NCBI GenBank assembly: GCA_025997155.1
Contig: BNUF01000123.1
Span: 1-6,955, forward strand
DNA length: 6,955 nt
Reading direction: 5' to 3'
DNA from: Clostridia bacterium
GTDB lineage: Bacteria; Bacillota; Clostridia; Lachnospirales; WQUN01
This document shows, piece after piece, positions 5,480 through 6,955 of the stretch; positions within the stretch are counted from its first letter, which is position 1; every line of letters starts with the position of its first letter. The translations under genes and the position numbers were made by a program. A model generated the notes under the pieces. That model was not told the origin of the DNA. It worked only from the letters and a program-made list of their open reading frames with translations, and ran no database searches.

Positions 5480-5632
5480 ATGAAAGCAAATGTAAAACAG
5501 TCAACGAACGAAGAAATCGTAAGCATATCCAAAAAAATAAACATAATCAAGGAAAATAGCAAAGAAGATTACGCTTACCTAAAGGGTTATATAGAAGGGT
5601 TATCAGGTAAGTTTTTGGACAAAGGGGCATAA
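5480..5632 (+). CDS. Hypothetical 50-residue helical protein
   Basis: The ATG at 5480 is preceded by AGAAGGTGA (about 5466-5474) at normal spacing; a longer in-frame reading from 5429 lacks such a site. The protein (MKANVKQSTNEEIVSISKKI, later KEDYAYLKGYIEGLSGKF) is charged and predicted helical. The motif YLKGYIEGL recalls short proteins found beside phage-like XRE regulators, but I cannot name a family. An AT-rich region upstream has a possible promoter (TTGAAA 5385-5390, 17 bp, TAACAT 5408-5413). It may be a target or partner of the XRE protein. It is convergent with the GNAT pseudogene, 41 bp away. Confidence 0.65.
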   Translation: MKANVKQSTNEEIVSISKKINIIKENSKEDYAYLKGYIEGLSGKFLDKGA

Positions 5633-5644
5633 CTCGAACAGGAT

Positions 5645-5665
5645 ACAAAACCCCCATTATCGGGG
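5645..5665 (-). terminator. Small hairpin between convergent genes
   Basis: CCCC (5651-5654) and GGGG (5662-5665) pair around 7 nt. Read on the minus strand the stem is followed by GTTTTGT, a weak U-tract, 9 bp beyond the end of the GNAT pseudogene. On the plus strand the following sequence is A-rich, so it would serve mainly the minus strand. Confidence 0.4.
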
Positions 5666-5673
5666 ACAAAACG

Positions 5674-6275
5674 TCAAAGAAACCGTATCAACTGTAAAAG
5701 TTCACTGTCACGGCTCTGTTGCAGAAACACAAACCCGTTAGATTTGTAGAAGTCAAGCAACTTGTCGATAGGCACACACTCCAACAGGGCAATACGGCAA
5801 CCCGCCAATGCGGAGATTCTATATACAATATTCATAGCTAATTCAAGTATGTAAGAACCCGATATGTAGGGTGCGTGTGCGGTATCTTTTCCAAGTTGCC
5901 CAATCAGAACGACCGCCACGGATTTGTGTAGGCGAGTATAATTATTACTCGACGCAAATACTGTTCTTCGTCAATCAACAGGTATGTTCTAGCGACGTTT
6001 CGAGCGTCGAAGTCGAGAGCTTTATTTTTCAGAAAATCTTCAACATTCATATCCTTGCAAGAAAAGTTATTCATAGCGGTTATAAAACTTACTTCAACGT
6101 CGGTGTTTCTGATTTCTCCAATGTTGACAGATGTAATTTTAATAGTTCCTGCCCCCCTTTCGAATTCACCGTTATATTTGGGGCGGGGGTACTTGGGACT
6201 GTTAAGCCCTTTAATGATAATGTCGGCGGCTTTATCGTCAATAATAATATCTTCGTAAAATGTTGAGGTTGCCAT
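5674..6275 (-). pseudogene. Antitoxin-like N-terminus fused to GNAT acetyltransferase (toxin-like), frameshifted
   Basis: The start is the ATG at 6275, with AAGGAG at 6285-6290; the longer upstream frame lacks support. Residues 1 to about 40 (MATSTFYEDIIIDDKAADII, later PRPKYNGEFERG) look like the short antitoxins encoded just ahead of GNAT toxins in Bacillota. From about residue 43 the frame continues, without a stop, as the start of a GNAT domain: TIKITSVNIGEIRN, then NVEDFLKNKALDF and ARTYLLIDEEQ (to 5961). At 5959-5960 the frame changes, and the rest continues as SVAVVLIGQLGKDTAHAPYI, then LAGCRIALLECVPIDKLLDF and YKSNGFVFLQ to TGA at 5674. In the family, some 30 residues normally lie between LLIDEE and VLIGQLG, including the ILGYF strand; here about 15 remain, so a deletion accompanies the frameshift. 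GNAT toxins of this sort acetylate aminoacyl-tRNA or translation components; the target here is unknown. The C-terminal half alone would not be active. Confidence 0.78.
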
Positions 6276-6297
6276 AAAAACCAACTCCTTTACTACA

Positions 6298-6326
6298 TTA
6301 ATATGTCTAGACGGTATAAAAGTAAA
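6298..6326 (-). promoter_or_regulatory. Candidate promoter of the fused GNAT gene
   Basis: On the minus strand: TTTACT (6326-6321), a 17-bp spacer, TATTAA (6303-6298), then AAGGAG and the ATG at 6275. Each box has four consensus bases. The inferred start lies just before the ribosome binding site. Confidence 0.45.
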
Positions 6327-6363
6327 TAGTGAATTTTGGCAATCAAGCAATCCACCGCGTAGC

Positions 6364-6404
6364 CCCGCCAAAATAGCGGCGGGAACAGCCCTCGAGCGGA
6401 GGGC
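6364..6404. repeat. Two adjacent GC-rich hairpins upstream of the Cys-rich gene
   Basis: CCCGCC (6364-6369) pairs with GGCGGG (6378-6383) over an 8-nt loop. GCCCTC (6388-6393) pairs with GAGGGC (6399-6404) over 5 nt. Neither is followed by a T-run, so they are not ordinary terminators. They sit in a GC-rich island 19 bp before the gene at 6423 and could lie in its leader RNA. Confidence 0.5.
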
Positions 6405-6422
6405 GGAAAGAGGGACAACGCA

Positions 6423-6889
6423 ATGACTCTATCAAAAGATGAACTAAGAAATCAACTAAGTTGCAATAATTGCCTATGTTTCATTTGTTGCAAAAGAGAA
6501 TGTAAGGCAGACAGCGACGGAGGGATTATTTGTAACGACGGAGGGATTATTTGTAACGACGATAAGATTATATGCCTAAAAAGAAACTGTGCGTTTAACG
6601 AAGATCGTTGTTTATTTGCAAAAGCGACGCATGAACATCACGCGGAGATAGAAAGCAGGAAATCTATGGAAAACGAAAAAAGCCAAACACAACTCAAGTT
6701 ACGCTTAACTTATGGCGTTATTTAGAATTTACAGACGATATGTTTCTTCTTTTTCCCGTTTTAATGCCAAAAGGGGTTACAAGGAGACAGTACCTTGCGG
6801 ATTTACGCGAAAAGGTGAACAATCAATATGACATTTTGGAAGAGTTTGTTAGTTCCCTCACAGATGAGGAGAATAACGCTGGGCGTTGA
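6423..6889 (+). pseudogene. Cysteine-rich protein whose reading continues in the -1 frame
   Basis: The ATG at 6423 opens a 100-residue frame ending at 6725. The only nearby purine-rich sequence is AGAGGGA (6410-6416), an acceptable ribosome binding site. Residues 14-27 carry a dense Cys cluster, CNNCLCFICCKREC. Three 7-residue repeats follow (DGGIICN twice, then DDKIICL) and a further pair, LKRNCAFNEDRCLF; metal binding is likely but unproven. After ENEK (codons to 6680) the coding signal moves to the -1 frame: KPNTTQVTLNLWRYLEFTDD, then MPKGVTRRQYLADLREKVNN and DILEEFVSSLTDEEN to TGA at 6887-6889. The switch is at an A6 run (6676-6681), where one missing A would explain it. The joined product would be about 155 residues. 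The -1 segment has no start site of its own with a ribosome binding site. This is either a one-base deletion or, less likely, slippage at the A-run. I do not recognise the family; an ICE/phage accessory protein would suit the neighbourhood. Confidence 0.6.
6516..6578 (+). repeat. 21-bp in-frame tandem repeat in the Cys-rich gene
   Basis: Copies at 6516-6536 and 6537-6557 are identical (encoding DGGIICN); a third, degenerate copy follows at 6558-6578 (DDKIICL). Identity of the first two copies indicates a recent duplication. Each unit adds one Cys and keeps the frame. Confidence 0.9.
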
Positions 6890-6914
6890 CCCCAAGTGAC
6901 GGCGCGACCTTGAA

Positions 6915-6933
6915 GACGCAAGGATTATGCGTT
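6915..6933 (+). other. Small hairpin near the right edge
   Basis: ACGCA (6916-6920) and TGCGT (6928-6932) pair around 7 nt and the stem can extend with a G-T pair. No T-run follows. An ATG at 6927 inside it opens a frame to the window edge (MRLSRTKDY), but AAGGA is too close to serve it, so no gene is called. I see nothing else in 6890-6955. Confidence 0.25.
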
Positions 6934-6955
6934 TGTCACGAACGAAAGATTATCA

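Noticed and set aside
5871..6266. Plus-strand frames opposite the GNAT pseudogene
   Set aside because: The minus strand carries recognisable GNAT and antitoxin-like sequence; the plus frames are low-information shadows without start signals.
6516..6578. CRISPR-like array
   Set aside because: Three contiguous 21-bp units without spacers; it is an in-frame coding tandem repeat.

Overview
The window looks like chromosomal accessory DNA from a low- to moderate-GC Bacillota bacterium, probably a clostridial gut-type organism. The clues are strong AGGAGG-type ribosome binding sites, a scar of the SNF2-like helicase typical of Bacillota integrative conjugative elements (ICEs), an IS5-like element, and a dense run of toxin-antitoxin-type genes. 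The taxon is an inference; no rRNA or housekeeping marker is present.

Left part (1-3801): a HipA-like kinase gene is split into a 5' part (1-369, open at the window edge) and a 3' part (3392-3801). Between them lies a foreign block of about 3.02 kb (370-3389). The block begins with a 119-bp MITE-like element (370-488) and ends with a decayed IS5-like copy (2598-3389). All four element termini read approximately GACCTGTCCTRNAAC and all are flanked by TA. Removing the block with one TA copy rejoins hipA in frame, so this is a clear ancestral-gene/insertion reconstruction. The cargo is a complete sstT gene (Na+/serine-threonine symporter), its probable promoter and leader, and a reverse-strand scar of an ICE helicase.

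Middle part (3802-5672): a broken MqsA/YgiT-type zinc-finger plus HTH antitoxin gene (3911-4405, in-frame TAA at codon 24, no SocA/Panacea domain) is followed by an unrecognised 92-residue gene (4453-4731) and a good terminator (4737-4778). Next come an XRE-family regulator (4843-5292) with its own promoter and a 50-residue helical protein (5480-5632), resembling a phage-type regulatory pair.

Right part (5645-6955): on the minus strand is a frameshifted gene (5674-6275) that seems to fuse an antitoxin-like N-terminus to a GNAT acetyltransferase toxin-like domain. It is convergent with the 50-residue gene and divergent from a cysteine-rich protein gene (6423-6889). The latter carries a 21-bp tandem repeat, and its reading continues in the -1 frame after an A6 run. 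Overall this is a graveyard-like toxin-antitoxin and mobile-element region in which sstT, the XRE regulator and a few small genes remain intact.
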